DNA of 64,000 bases from NCBI GenBank assembly GCA_021647585.1, contig JAKIUK010000010.1, forward strand, positions 13,312 to 77,311, read 5' to 3'. Under the pieces are notes generated by a model that saw only the letters and a list, made by a program, of their open reading frames with translations, made no database searches and was not told the origin of the DNA. This document shows, piece after piece, positions 37,029 through 46,822 of the stretch. The translations under genes were made by a program, and so were the position numbers. The first letter of the stretch is position 1. Each line of letters begins with the position of its first letter. The stretch is from Methylococcaceae bacterium (GTDB lineage Bacteria > Pseudomonadota > Gammaproteobacteria > Methylococcales > Methylomonadaceae).

Positions 37029-39410
37029 CTACATAGCCTTTAGTCTTTTCAATTCGGATTTTGCTACATCCAGGCCATTATATTGGGCATTTTCAACTAT
37101 CGCCTTTTCAAGTTCCAGTTTCGCTTCTTCAATTCTACCTTTCTCAATATAAACCATGCCTAAATGATAATGCATTTCTGGAATGATGCCTTCTTTTTTC
37201 ATCACTGACTCAAGGGCAATCAAAGCATCATCCACTTTTCCATTCTTGTAACTTACCCATCCATAAGTATCAAGAATTGCGGGATACTCTGAATTTTTCA
37301 ACGAAGAAACCAAAGCATAGGCTTGCTGTAGTCTATGTTTATCAGAGCTTTCCACTAGTAATGCAGCCATATTATTCGCTGCAAATACATTGTCAGATTC
37401 TATAAGCAATAATTTTTCATATGCTTCAATTGCCTTTTCCTTGTCGCCAGCAACCGTATTCAATCCTCCTAAACGCATCAGAAAATTAGTACTTTTAGGT
37501 ATAGCGGTTAATCCTCGCTGAAAAACATTAATAAGCTTATCCAGTTGTTTCTGAGCCACATAAACTGATGCCAGGTTTTCATAACCCAACTCGATTTTAG
37601 GCTTAAGTTCTACAACGCGTTCATACAAACGCTCAGCATCAGTAAACTGCTTGTTTTGTCGATACACTTCAGCACGCATGGTTAATAAGACAGGATTATC
37701 TTTATCCTCAGTAAGAATATCATCCAGTAAACTTTCTGCTTTATCTTGTTGTTTCAAAGCAAGATAACTATTAACTAACCCTGCCAGCACTTCTGGCTCT
37801 GCAGGTTTTGTAGCTAAAATTTTATTAAATTCGCCAATAGCATCCTTATATTTCTTTTGTGCTACGTATAACTGAGCGAGTTTATAATGCGGTAATTCTT
37901 TAGTCTCTGACTTTTGCAAAAGTTCGTTTGCAATTTTTTCAGCTTTGCTCCATTCTTTGTTGTTACCATACAAATCAATTAGCATAACGGCAATATCTCG
38001 ATCATCCTGAAACATTCCCTGTGATTTTTCTAATATTTCGATTGCCCCTTTCTCATCCTTTAATCGAACCTTTACTCGAGCCAAGTTTTTTACTGCAAGC
38101 AATGTTTTTGGATTGACCAATAATACTTTTTCTAGTGTTTCCTGAGCCAGTTCGTACTTATTCGCTTGTATTTGTGCAATAGCCTGTAACATCAAAGCCT
38201 TTTCATTCTGCGGCTCATCCCTCAATACAGTTCTGACATCAGCAATGGCACCATCAAAATCCATTTCCTTTAGTAAAAAACCCGCTCTAAACAACAGAGC
38301 TTTAGAGTTTCGTGAATCGAGTCCAATCACCTCTTCTATCAATTTTCTAGCTTTAACAGCATCGCCTTTAAAATTAATAAAATTTGCCAATTTAATGCGC
38401 GCTTCTATACCCGAGGCACCCAATTTATCATTTTCAATTATTGCCTCAAGAATCTGCTGAATTTTTTTCGGCTGATCTTTAAACAAAGTTAACTTTGCAA
38501 ATCTAAAACCAAAGTTTTCCGGGCTTTCGCTAATTAATTGATCTAATTTCTTTTCAGCCCTCTCAACACCATACTGACGATTTAAAAAATCAACCAATAC
38601 TAATTTTGGCTGATCTTTATCCGGCAGTTGTTTAACCAGTTTATTTAAAACTTCCTCAGCCGAATCATTTTTTTTCTCAGCAACATAAAGCTTTGCCAAA
38701 TTATAATAAAGATTTTCGTTGTGTGGAAATCGTTGAATCAATGAATTATATAGAATCTTCGCTTCATTCTTTTTATCGTCATCCAGCAAAGTTTTAATTT
38801 TTAGCAATGCCAACCTCAATTTATCTGGATGTGCAGCCAAAGCATTTTCCAAAATAGACTTTGCTTCTGATAGTTTATTTTCTTTGCCTAGTATATTCAT
38901 CATCAATAATGAGGCTTCATAATGCCCAGGCTCTATTTCCAATACTTTTTTCAATAACGATTTTGCTTGTGCCTTTTCATTTTTGGACAAATGAATAGTT
39001 GCCTTTAAAGCAAGAGCATCTGGATTATCAGGTTGCTTTGCCAATACAATTTCCACCTTTTCAGATGCTTTTTCCGTATCTTTACTAAATAAAAGTAACT
39101 TTCCCAACTTTAGTTGAGCTTCAAAATGATCCGGCTTGGCCTCAACAACAGCTGACAAATTGCCAAACATTTTTCGCCAGTTCTGATTTTTTTCAGCGGC
39201 AAGAGCTGTTAAATATCTTGCTTCAATGTTTTTAGGGTTTATTTGTAAAACGTTCTTTAGCTCAACCTGCATTTTTTCATAGTTAGCCTCATCGAAATAT
39301 ATTTGAGCTCTACTGAGATACTTAGCTTCCCTGTCTTTAGCACCATCGCATCCTGCTAAAAAAAGAAAACACCCTCCTAAAAACAGCAATAAAACTTTTT
39401 TATCTCGCAT
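37029..39410 (-). CDS. PEP-CTERM-system TPR lipoprotein (PrsT-like)
   Basis: 793 residues. Lipoprotein signal with lipobox LAGC (Cys at about 21). The rest is about 20 tetratricopeptide repeats, e.g. YLTALAAEKNQNWRKM, YYNLAKLYVAEKKND and YKLAQLYVAQKKYK, with the final helices ending SELKRLKAM. It is somewhat shorter than the PrsT proteins I recall. It is presumably anchored in the envelope and scaffolds exopolysaccharide or exosortase functions. Located 385 bp downstream of the transferase and XrtD genes on the same strand. Confidence 0.82.
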   Translation of the reverse strand: MRDKKVLLLFLGGCFLFLAGCDGAKDREAKYLSRAQIYFDEANYEKMQVELKNVLQINPKNIEARYLTALAAEKNQNWRKMFGNLSAVVEAKPDHFEAQLKLGKLLLFSKDTEKASEKVEIVLAKQPDNPDALALKATIHLSKNEKAQAKSLLKKVLEIEPGHYEASLLMMNILGKENKLSEAKSILENALAAHPDKLRLALLKIKTLLDDDKKNEAKILYNSLIQRFPHNENLYYNLAKLYVAEKKNDSAEEVLNKLVKQLPDKDQPKLVLVDFLNRQYGVERAEKKLDQLISESPENFGFRFAKLTLFKDQPKKIQQILEAIIENDKLGASGIEARIKLANFINFKGDAVKARKLIEEVIGLDSRNSKALLFRAGFLLKEMDFDGAIADVRTVLRDEPQNEKALMLQAIAQIQANKYELAQETLEKVLLVNPKTLLAVKNLARVKVRLKDEKGAIEILEKSQGMFQDDRDIAVMLIDLYGNNKEWSKAEKIANELLQKSETKELPHYKLAQLYVAQKKYKDAIGEFNKILATKPAEPEVLAGLVNSYLALKQQDKAESLLDDILTEDKDNPVLLTMRAEVYRQNKQFTDAERLYERVVELKPKIELGYENLASVYVAQKQLDKLINVFQRGLTAIPKSTNFLMRLGGLNTVAGDKEKAIEAYEKLLLIESDNVFAANNMAALLVESSDKHRLQQAYALVSSLKNSEYPAILDTYGWVSYKNGKVDDALIALESVMKKEGIIPEMHYHLGMVYIEKGRIEEAKLELEKAIVENAQYNGLDVAKSELKRLKAM

Positions 39411-39794
39411 TTTTCCCTCAATTTAATACTAACGCTTAAAAAACAGTTCTAAATACCCCATCTATATTTAGAATTTATAAAACCATAATATATCCTGGTT
39501 ACCCATGAGTCTCCGCCTTATAGATGAGTATAAGGTGACACCTTCCACATCGTCATCCTCGAGGTCTTTTATTGGGGACCAATTAATGCAAAAAGTAAAT
39601 TTCTACTAACAGAATGTAGGAATGACGGGGCTGTGTGTTCCATTTTTCAAAATGGAGGAAGCTCATGGGTAATCAGGTAATATCATATTTATAATTCTCT
39701 AACAAAATCTCAAAATAAACATTTTCTCTATGACTGATAAACGGCAATTGAGCAAAGGCATAGATATCATTTGGTCAAAATAATAGTAAAAAAA
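39411..39794. other. Intergenic region with inverted-repeat element
   Basis: No gene. It contains the element 39491-39680 (listed separately), and otherwise AT-rich leader sequence of the PrsT-like gene. Confidence 0.45.
39491..39680. mobile_element. About 190-bp element with inverted ends
   Basis: Left end CCTGGTTACCCATGAG (39494-39509) and right end CTCATGGGTAATCAGG (39662-39677) pair with one mismatch. The interior holds GTCATCC and GGAATGACGGGG, phrases of the same dispersed-repeat type as at 6145, and no ORF. A non-autonomous repeat is likely. Confidence 0.5.
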
Positions 39795-41408
39795 TCAGTA
39801 CAAAGTTGGTAAAACAATAGCCATAATTAAGACCCCGGAAACCGCTGCAAGATATCTGGACAATCTAAATTTATATATATCCCTATGCAATAAATATTCC
39901 AGTGCATAAACCAGACAAAACAACCTGAACGTTACATGCTCAATCAATTTCAAATCGACTAACAAAATACTGGCAATAACAAACAGCACCACCAAAACAT
40001 CTTGCGTCGTTACTCTGAACTTTGTTTTCCTAGTGATACGGATAGCTATGGATACAACAACAATCAAGACAAACAAAAAGGCATCCACTGCCCAATGGTT
40101 AAAATCCACCAGTTCAGGAAATTCCTGCCCCATAACACTGGCAAATATTGCTGCAATATAGATACTAAACCGCACCCATATATCCTGAGCGACTTTAGGT
40201 AGCAATAAAAACAGTAGTAAACCGGATAACATTAACAAATAAAGTTCGTTAGGCATTACCGCAATGCGATCTTTCAAAAAAATTATTTGTGTAAACAAAA
40301 ATATTGCCAGTGAATAGTTAATATAATGGCGACAAAAATGAAATAATTTCTCATTGCGCCATATCCGAAGACCTCGTCTATTATGGCCTTCCTCCACTCT
40401 ATGCAGGCTCCACTGAGCCTTGCTTGCCCAATAAAAAAACAATAAAATTGATGCCGAAATCGTCAGGTAAGTGCCAATAACCACGAAATCGGAAGCATAA
40501 CGAAAAGCCAATGCAGATGCCAAAAAGAGTCCCTGTATCAAATAAATAGACCCTACAGCTTCGGCATGTGAAAACCCATATTCCATCAATCGATGATGGA
40601 TGTGGGTTTTATCCGGTGAAAATGGTGATCGTCCCGCACGCAATCTACGTACCATAACCGATAAGGTATCCAGTATAGGAAGTCCTAACAACAATAATGG
40701 CAAAGCTGGGTTTAACGTCTTATTCACATCTTGAGTCAAATAAACCGTAAGAATTACGGCCATAAAACCTATAAACTGACTTCCTGTATCCCCCATAAAA
40801 ACCACTGCAGGATGCGTATTGAACCACAAAAAACCGACTATCCCTCCTGCTACAGCCAAAGCTATAATAGCAACAATCTGGCCATTAATATCAATAGCCA
40901 AAAAGGCTATAGCAGCAAATGTCATTAACATAATGCCTGCTGCCAAGCCGTCTAAACCATCTGACAGATTAACAGCGTTTGTTACACCAATAAAAAAAAT
41001 CACAGTCAATGGAAGAGTGATGTATATTGCGCCTGGTTCTAGCCCTGAAAATGGCACGAATGAAATAAAAACACCTCCGAACATCACGCCTGCTACCGCC
41101 AGTAACTGACCTGCAAACTTCCATTTATAACTTAGTTCAAAGCGATCATCCAGAATACCAAAAAATACAATAATTATGCTGCCCACAATCAGACTGATGA
41201 GTTTTCGGTCATAGGGAATATACAAAAAAATAGAGGTAATTGCTCCAATTGCCAAGCCTAAACCCCCACAACGGGGTATCGCTACCACATGCACTTTTCG
41301 ATCACCCGGTTCGTCAAGCATATGAAGAAAACCTGCATATCGCATTAAAACAGGTATTAAAATAATACTTACGGCAACAGCAACTGTAAATGAAAAAAAT
41401 AAGTCCAT
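39795..41408 (-). CDS. MraY/WecA-like undecaprenyl-phosphate sugar-phosphate transferase
   Basis: 537-residue polytopic membrane protein. The catalytic core (about 1-320) has DDRFELSYKWKF, the Mg-binding NLSDGLDGLAAG, the GDTGSQFIGF motif and the DKTHIHHRLM His-rich loop of WecA-type enzymes. It would start exopolysaccharide synthesis by moving sugar-1-phosphate onto undecaprenyl phosphate. A C-terminal extension of about 200 residues with six or so TM segments makes it longer than WecA. It sits between the PrsT-like and exosortase genes, all on one strand, so it likely makes the EPS associated with PEP-CTERM proteins. Confidence 0.88.
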   Translation of the reverse strand: MDLFFSFTVAVAVSIILIPVLMRYAGFLHMLDEPGDRKVHVVAIPRCGGLGLAIGAITSIFLYIPYDRKLISLIVGSIIIVFFGILDDRFELSYKWKFAGQLLAVAGVMFGGVFISFVPFSGLEPGAIYITLPLTVIFFIGVTNAVNLSDGLDGLAAGIMLMTFAAIAFLAIDINGQIVAIIALAVAGGIVGFLWFNTHPAVVFMGDTGSQFIGFMAVILTVYLTQDVNKTLNPALPLLLLGLPILDTLSVMVRRLRAGRSPFSPDKTHIHHRLMEYGFSHAEAVGSIYLIQGLFLASALAFRYASDFVVIGTYLTISASILLFFYWASKAQWSLHRVEEGHNRRGLRIWRNEKLFHFCRHYINYSLAIFLFTQIIFLKDRIAVMPNELYLLMLSGLLLFLLLPKVAQDIWVRFSIYIAAIFASVMGQEFPELVDFNHWAVDAFLFVLIVVVSIAIRITRKTKFRVTTQDVLVVLFVIASILLVDLKLIEHVTFRLFCLVYALEYLLHRDIYKFRLSRYLAAVSGVLIMAIVLPTLY

Positions 41409-41649
41409 TACTATGTTATTTAACTTAAATTAACTTGCGACATATATGCCTAAAATATATTCATCCTTAAATTATAGACAACCAGTTATAGAAGAATAGA
41501 CTACTAATTATAAAATTAAGGCAGGTATTTGGGTAACATTGCCCTAAAATATATTTTATCGGAGCAGTTAGCACATCCTTGTGATATAAATTTACCCAGC
41601 TACAGTAATTATTAGCCTAATAATCTATTGTACATAAAAATAATTGATA

Positions 41650-43257
41650 TTAACTGGGGATATATTTTTCAAGTCTGGGGAAAGCCTTTTCTAAAAATGC
41701 GGCCAACTTTTTGTCTGCTTCCTTTTCATCACTGCCTTCAGGCAAAACAACAACCAGTCTCACTAATGCACCATCTGTACGTTGCTTTGTTAATGCGTCC
41801 CAAAATAAAAACCATTTAACCAGATATTCATTGGTAATTATTCTTCCCCGCTGTTGAAACCAATAATAAACCAGCTGCCTGCTGTTTCCTTTACTGATAA
41901 CAGCTCTGTTAACCATTAGCGGATCGCCTCTGCTGGTAACATATTGTCCTATTCGACGTTGTTCAAAAGCACCGATTCGCCAACCATCACCTGGCATACA
42001 AGACTTAGGTGAATGTGCAGAGGCGCCTTTACGTTGTGAGGCATAATAAGCAACATAAAAATTAACGGGTAAATCATCACCTGCTACAGAATAATTACCA
42101 ATAATATAATCATCAAACTTTAAAGCATCTATAAAGTTTTGCCCCATACCCACTTCAACACCTTTCCATTCATCCATCTGTAACGGGAAGTTTACAAAAC
42201 GTAGTCTTTGAGGAGTGATGTCTTCCCTGTCTCCCATCATAATTGAAAGTGGTACCATCACTAATAATAAAGTGCAGGCTACAAGATATGGTTTCGGCAA
42301 TCCAAAAAACCGAGAGTTACTTTTACCTGCATTATCATCCTCTGTTGAGGAAGCAACCAAATCTTCAGTTTCAGTTGAGGCAACTGCATCGACCACAAAA
42401 ACTTGAGAAAACTTTTTTCCAGGCATAAAAAGCAAAACCATAAGCCACATTTCGGCAAACAATACGCCTAAACAACCAATAAAAATAATCCAGCCTTCAA
42501 AATCATGTAAAAAACCTTCTGCCTGTTCTATGCCCCAATATTCCACCAAAATACCGATAACACCGATGCGTAGACTATTCATAATTACAGTAATAGGTAA
42601 TGTAGTCAAAAACACAACTGCTCGCATCCAGAATTTTGCCCGAAAAAAATAGGCACATAAAAAACCGAAACTGGTCAGTGGAAACAGATATCGCAAACCA
42701 CTACAAGCGTCAACTACCTGAAGTTTATAGACACCTAAATCTATAACATTACCTTGTAAAAAAACACTGATATCCAATAATCGAATGACCGCAACACCCA
42801 ACTGTGAAGAAATCAGCTGCAACTGTGAGGACAGGCTATTGTATATAAAGGCTGGCAAAGGAATCATAAAAAACAGATATGCCAAGGCAAACCACATCAG
42901 GCGTATACCCTTCCATCCTAAAAGGGATAGACATAAACCGTATAAAATCAACAGAAAAGCATACTGAGTAACAATATATAACGCAGCCAGTTCACCCATC
43001 AATCCAACTATCAGACCGATCACTACAATAAAAATACCGACCCAGCTGCCTGATCCCATAAATTTACTGGCTGCTTCTCTGTTACTCCAGATAAACCAGA
43101 ATGAAATAACAGGAATCAGATACCCATGACTGTACTCTTCTTTCTCCCAGGCATTTATCATATAAAGCAAAGCATCACTAAACATAGTGCCTAACATCAA
43201 AGCAACAAGGCAAAGAGAGGCGTATAGCCCAAGATTTTCTTTAAGCAATATATTCAT
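41650..43257 (-). CDS. xrtD: Exosortase XrtD-like with fused EpsI domain
   Basis: 535 residues. The N-terminal half (about 1-285) is a polytopic exosortase with catalytic Cys in VVDACSGLRYLFPL, Arg in MNSLRIG and His in FLHDFEGWI. It is thought to cleave PEP-CTERM-type sorting signals and attach proteins outward. After a low-complexity linker (about 293-320) and a TM helix, the C-terminal domain (about 350-520) is EpsI-like (NFPLQMDEWKGVEV, ASAHSPKSCMPGDGW, RQLVYYWFQQRG). The fusion and the VPLPA-type substrates nearby (47307, 53796) point to the VPLPA-specific XrtD class. The subclass call is from memory; the family call is firm. Confidence 0.87.
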   Translation of the reverse strand: MNILLKENLGLYASLCLVALMLGTMFSDALLYMINAWEKEEYSHGYLIPVISFWFIWSNREAASKFMGSGSWVGIFIVVIGLIVGLMGELAALYIVTQYAFLLILYGLCLSLLGWKGIRLMWFALAYLFFMIPLPAFIYNSLSSQLQLISSQLGVAVIRLLDISVFLQGNVIDLGVYKLQVVDACSGLRYLFPLTSFGFLCAYFFRAKFWMRAVVFLTTLPITVIMNSLRIGVIGILVEYWGIEQAEGFLHDFEGWIIFIGCLGVLFAEMWLMVLLFMPGKKFSQVFVVDAVASTETEDLVASSTEDDNAGKSNSRFFGLPKPYLVACTLLLVMVPLSIMMGDREDITPQRLRFVNFPLQMDEWKGVEVGMGQNFIDALKFDDYIIGNYSVAGDDLPVNFYVAYYASQRKGASAHSPKSCMPGDGWRIGAFEQRRIGQYVTSRGDPLMVNRAVISKGNSRQLVYYWFQQRGRIITNEYLVKWFLFWDALTKQRTDGALVRLVVVLPEGSDEKEADKKLAAFLEKAFPRLEKYIPS

Positions 43258-43595
43258 ATTTTAATTACATTTCTATTTAGTCTTTCATGTCCATTGTATA
43301 GCTGAACTTAGCCCCATACAAAAAATGTTTGTTTTATTTAAAAAAATTAAGTGAATACACAATGTTTTGAATAGACTAAGTAATTAATAATACAAGGTTA
43401 TGCTTACCACAAGTATGTAATATTTGGGTTGTTTGCTGTTTAGTTTGCAATATTGTTGCTACTGCAAAATCTGCATTCCCACTATCCAGAGTGCTCAGAT
43501 GTTGTCGTCAAGGCCACATGGATGCGTTTAACCCGAATATTAAAGCTAAATAGAAAGCACCTATAGTAAATTATTAGCCATGCAATGTGAATAGT
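43258..43595. other. 338-bp gene-free stretch
   Basis: AT-rich, no ORF, no terminator with a T-run and no promoter I would defend. It separates the exosortase gene from the DUF3570-fusion gene on the same strand. Confidence 0.4.
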
Positions 43596-46112
43596 CTAAA
43601 ATGCATAACCCCAACGAATTGATAATGATCCATCTCGTTCTAATTGATAACCATTATAATTATGAATGACGGGTTGTAGCCATTCAAAACTTAGACTATG
43701 GCCTGCGAATTCGCCTCTAGGAACAGTGAAATTGATTCCCAAACCAATATCCCAGAATTGACCACCATAATTAGACGGATTTTCAAGTGATGTAGGTTGA
43801 GGTTCAGTTAGAGGATTAGTGGGGGGAATAATTCTATTAAACTCTCCTCTAACTCTTCCTTGTGCATTATATATATTTCGTACAGAGACGGAAAACCAAT
43901 CCTGAACCTGATAACCACCCCATAGTGATCCTTGAATTTCATCACCTAAGATGTAGCCTAATTTGTTTTTACTTTGCATACGCTTAGTCCCGGTGATTTG
44001 TGCGCCCCAGAACCAATCATCAGAATTCCCGTTATAAGTTAAGCTTGGCTTCAGATCCCAAGTACCACTACCCACTTGCATGCCATAACTCTGTAAATCG
44101 CTATCCTCTGACTCGGTATCATCAAAAGTTGCTTCAATACTTCCGGTCGGTGCACTTACTCCTACACCCAGATGGAGATGATGAGTATCAACATCAAATA
44201 TCTTGACTAATGCAACTATCAAGGTATCACCTAAGCCAGAGGAAACGTGTTCTCCTCCCTCATCTTCCCCAGAATTAGGTAAGGGATTCATTTCCATATT
44301 CATATCCAAAATCTGGGGCATTACCATCAAATTTAACCAATCCGTTGGTGCATACATAAAATTAAACATATGCATATGCATAATCATTTCTTTGGGATTA
44401 AAAGTACATTCAGCTGGGCCACAAGCCTTACTAATAATCGTCTGCTCACTTACATTGCCAACTATCCCTGACTGTATACCACCAGACCAGTCACTGTACA
44501 TATAATTATAAGCAATCATTATATCTCCAGCCTTACCAAGCATATGGCCAAACATGACGCCTGCTGGCGGATGAGCACCGTGGCTAGCATGCATATTATG
44601 TTGGCTGTAGCTACCAGTAGCACGCCCTAGGCTAGCTAAATTGACATTCAGTGATCCACTGATTAAATAAGAATCAATATCCGCATAACTATCCACTCCA
44701 TTTCCACCAAGTTTGAGGGATCCCCTATGACTAAAATATTCAATTCCAGCATCAAGCCGGACACCTTTAGCAAACTGCTTACTAATCGATATACCGCCGC
44801 TTAGTTTGCCAAAACCAGATAAGCGGTAGTCACTGGAATAATTACCATCTGCTCGCGGTGCCAGAAAATAAGGTGCAAAAAAATCCGCTGAACTTTGCGA
44901 ATAATATCTGATACTGGGAGTCACAGTAATACCCTGAGGCAAGTTCTGAAACCAGGAAAATTCAAATGTATGTGAATTGATATCCCAGCTATCCATATAA
45001 TAGCGATAATCAAAATGCAGTGAAGCATCCAGCGAAGGGATGTACTGATTAATACCGGCTGACACTGTCCATTGCTGTCTTTCATCCGGTCGTTTTTCTC
45101 GAAAAAGGTCGGGGCCAACGGCTTCAAGACTTGTTGCCTCAGAAAATCCAACCTTACCATCATTAGCAAAAGAGTCAATTAAGGCATCCAAATATTCATC
45201 AGCTGTAATCTCTCCCCTCACATAGACCAGTTTATACGGGTTAGAAAGATAACCTTCCTGATTGCTATAGCTACCATTTAAATGAAACAGCGTGTTTTTT
45301 CCCATCACTTGAGAAAGCCCTGCGTTTATACTATGAAAAGTACTCTCCGCTGTAAAATCTTCTGCATTCTCATCTCCACCACCGCCATGATGTCCACCAC
45401 TACTACCTGCGGTTCTAATAATATCGTTCAAAGTCAATCCATAACCAGCTGAAAGGGTGGTTAATTTATTATTCAGCTCCCAACCCATATTGATTGATCC
45501 AAAGGTAGATTCAAAATCCGGCTCAAGAGAAACTCCACTACTCAATCCAATCGTAACATCCCCTAAATAAAATTTTGCACCAAAAATTGGCATATCCCGA
45601 TTCTCTCTGGGCTGGACTTGAAATAACGTAATTGGATTAAAATCAGTTATATCTCTATTAATAACACCTTCAAAGCCTGCAATTGCAACTTGTCTTCCAA
45701 CAACACCATTGGCAATAGCTTCCAATCGTGCTTTTCCCGCATCGGGGGCTGCTGACAGATCCAAAGCAATCAGCCCAGGTGTACGATCTTCGCCTGATGC
45801 TGCCACAACAACGTCAGTCATTACTTGTGGAGCACTATAAGAAGGTGTAGCGCCTACATAGGTATCCCAGTCATAAGAAAAGGAAAATTCAAAAAAATCA
45901 TTAATCGGTACAATAAAATCGCCATGGTAGACTTCTGCCTCCATCCGATCCCCTTCTTCCTTGTAGTATCCAAATTGTACATTGGCTTCCGGCTCCGCTA
46001 CCGGAACCGCTGCTTTTGCACTGATACCTGGCAATCCCATGGCAACACTACTTAAAGCCAATAAAGCGATATTTCCTTTTTTTTTTACCTTAGTTACAGC
46101 CACAACCACCAC
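43596..46112 (-). CDS. DUF3570-type protein fused to a second outer-membrane-barrel domain
   Basis: 838 residues. N-terminal signal region (about 10-34, ending AKA). Residues about 40-490 resemble DUF3570, with aromatic alternating strands and a His/Gly-rich insert HHGGGGDENAED near 237. From about 505 the sequence becomes Met/His-rich (HNMHASHGAHPPAGVMFGHM, MIMHMHMFNFMYAP, LDMNMEMNP) and continues as a beta-barrel of the transporter/phenol-degradation-MetA type, ending in aromatic F. Typical DUF3570 proteins are about 400 residues, so this is a fusion. It overlaps the DUF4266 gene by 23 bp with GTG starts, so translation is coupled. Met/His richness suggests metal (copper) handling, an inference. 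Confidence 0.72.
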   Translation of the reverse strand: MVVVAVTKVKKKGNIALLALSSVAMGLPGISAKAAVPVAEPEANVQFGYYKEEGDRMEAEVYHGDFIVPINDFFEFSFSYDWDTYVGATPSYSAPQVMTDVVVAASGEDRTPGLIALDLSAAPDAGKARLEAIANGVVGRQVAIAGFEGVINRDITDFNPITLFQVQPRENRDMPIFGAKFYLGDVTIGLSSGVSLEPDFESTFGSINMGWELNNKLTTLSAGYGLTLNDIIRTAGSSGGHHGGGGDENAEDFTAESTFHSINAGLSQVMGKNTLFHLNGSYSNQEGYLSNPYKLVYVRGEITADEYLDALIDSFANDGKVGFSEATSLEAVGPDLFREKRPDERQQWTVSAGINQYIPSLDASLHFDYRYYMDSWDINSHTFEFSWFQNLPQGITVTPSIRYYSQSSADFFAPYFLAPRADGNYSSDYRLSGFGKLSGGISISKQFAKGVRLDAGIEYFSHRGSLKLGGNGVDSYADIDSYLISGSLNVNLASLGRATGSYSQHNMHASHGAHPPAGVMFGHMLGKAGDIMIAYNYMYSDWSGGIQSGIVGNVSEQTIISKACGPAECTFNPKEMIMHMHMFNFMYAPTDWLNLMVMPQILDMNMEMNPLPNSGEDEGGEHVSSGLGDTLIVALVKIFDVDTHHLHLGVGVSAPTGSIEATFDDTESEDSDLQSYGMQVGSGTWDLKPSLTYNGNSDDWFWGAQITGTKRMQSKNKLGYILGDEIQGSLWGGYQVQDWFSVSVRNIYNAQGRVRGEFNRIIPPTNPLTEPQPTSLENPSNYGGQFWDIGLGINFTVPRGEFAGHSLSFEWLQPVIHNYNGYQLERDGSLSIRWGYAF

Positions 46113-46317
46113 CTACAGCCCCATACCCACCAGAAGATGCTTCCTTACTGTCAAAAACATGAGACCTTAAATAAGAGCGCACTGGATTAGGCGAAATTTG
46201 CATATTCTTTTTCGCCAGATTTCCTCTTTCCCAGGGGGCAACACTACAAGCAGTTACAAAAAAAAGAAACAACACTAAGCAAACGAACTTGAACAAAAAA
46301 TTAAGATTTTTTTTCAT
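46090..46317 (-). CDS. DUF4266 small lipoprotein
   Basis: 75 residues from the ATG at 46317; an in-frame start 11 codons earlier lies inside the tlpA tail and is unlikely. Lipobox FVTAC, then APWERGNLAKKNM and the diagnostic ending with SKEASSGG and GGGCGCN. It is exported and lipid-anchored. The invariant Gly/Cys tail could bind metal or be modified. It is sandwiched between TlpA and DUF3570 genes with very short spacing, a gene set I recall in other proteobacteria, often together with ApbE; an apbE is 12 kb away here. Confidence 0.82.
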   Translation of the reverse strand: MKKNLNFLFKFVCLVLFLFFVTACSVAPWERGNLAKKNMQISPNPVRSYLRSHVFDSKEASSGGYGAVGGGCGCN

Positions 46318-46327
46318 TACCTTTACT

Positions 46328-46822
46328 TTATTTCTCTGCCAATAAATCAAGAATTAGACTTCTTATCTGCTGTTTATCACGTTCACGAAAACCTAAATGG
46401 ATATGTCGAATTATCCCTTTTCGATCGATAAAGTAGGCTGAAGGCATCGCCTTGACATCATATTGCTGCGGACATTGCCCAGTTGGATCCATAGCAACCA
46501 GGTAGTCAACCGGGTACTGCTGTAGAAACTGACGAGCATCGTCTGAGTCTTCGTCAACATTAACGGCAATAACTTCAAATCCTTGATCATGAAGTTCATT
46601 GCGTAACGCATTTAAAAAAGGCATGGATTTTTTACAGGGGGGGCACCAGGTTGCCCAAAAATCAAGGTAAACAACTTTACCCCGAAATTTCTGCAAGTCC
46701 ATATTGGTTTGTTCTGTTTCTATGACGGCAGAACATGAAACTACTTTACTATTGATTTCCATAGCCTTTACAGCTGTTGAATGAATCACTAGCAGATAAA
46801 ATAACAATAAAAAACAACGCAT
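46328..46822 (-). CDS. TlpA-family thioredoxin-like protein
   Basis: 164 residues from the ATG at 46822, giving a clean signal peptide (MRCFLLLFYLLVIHSTAVKA); longer in-frame starts up to 46873 are possible. Thioredoxin fold with FWATWCPPCKKSM active site and the cis-Pro region AMPSAYFID. It is periplasmic and presumably keeps thiols of partner proteins reduced, likely including the GGGCGCN Cys of the DUF4266 lipoprotein encoded 10 bp downstream. First gene of the tlpA-DUF4266-DUF3570 operon. Confidence 0.86.
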   Translation of the reverse strand: MRCFLLLFYLLVIHSTAVKAMEINSKVVSCSAVIETEQTNMDLQKFRGKVVYLDFWATWCPPCKKSMPFLNALRNELHDQGFEVIAVNVDEDSDDARQFLQQYPVDYLVAMDPTGQCPQQYDVKAMPSAYFIDRKGIIRHIHLGFRERDKQQIRSLILDLLAEK

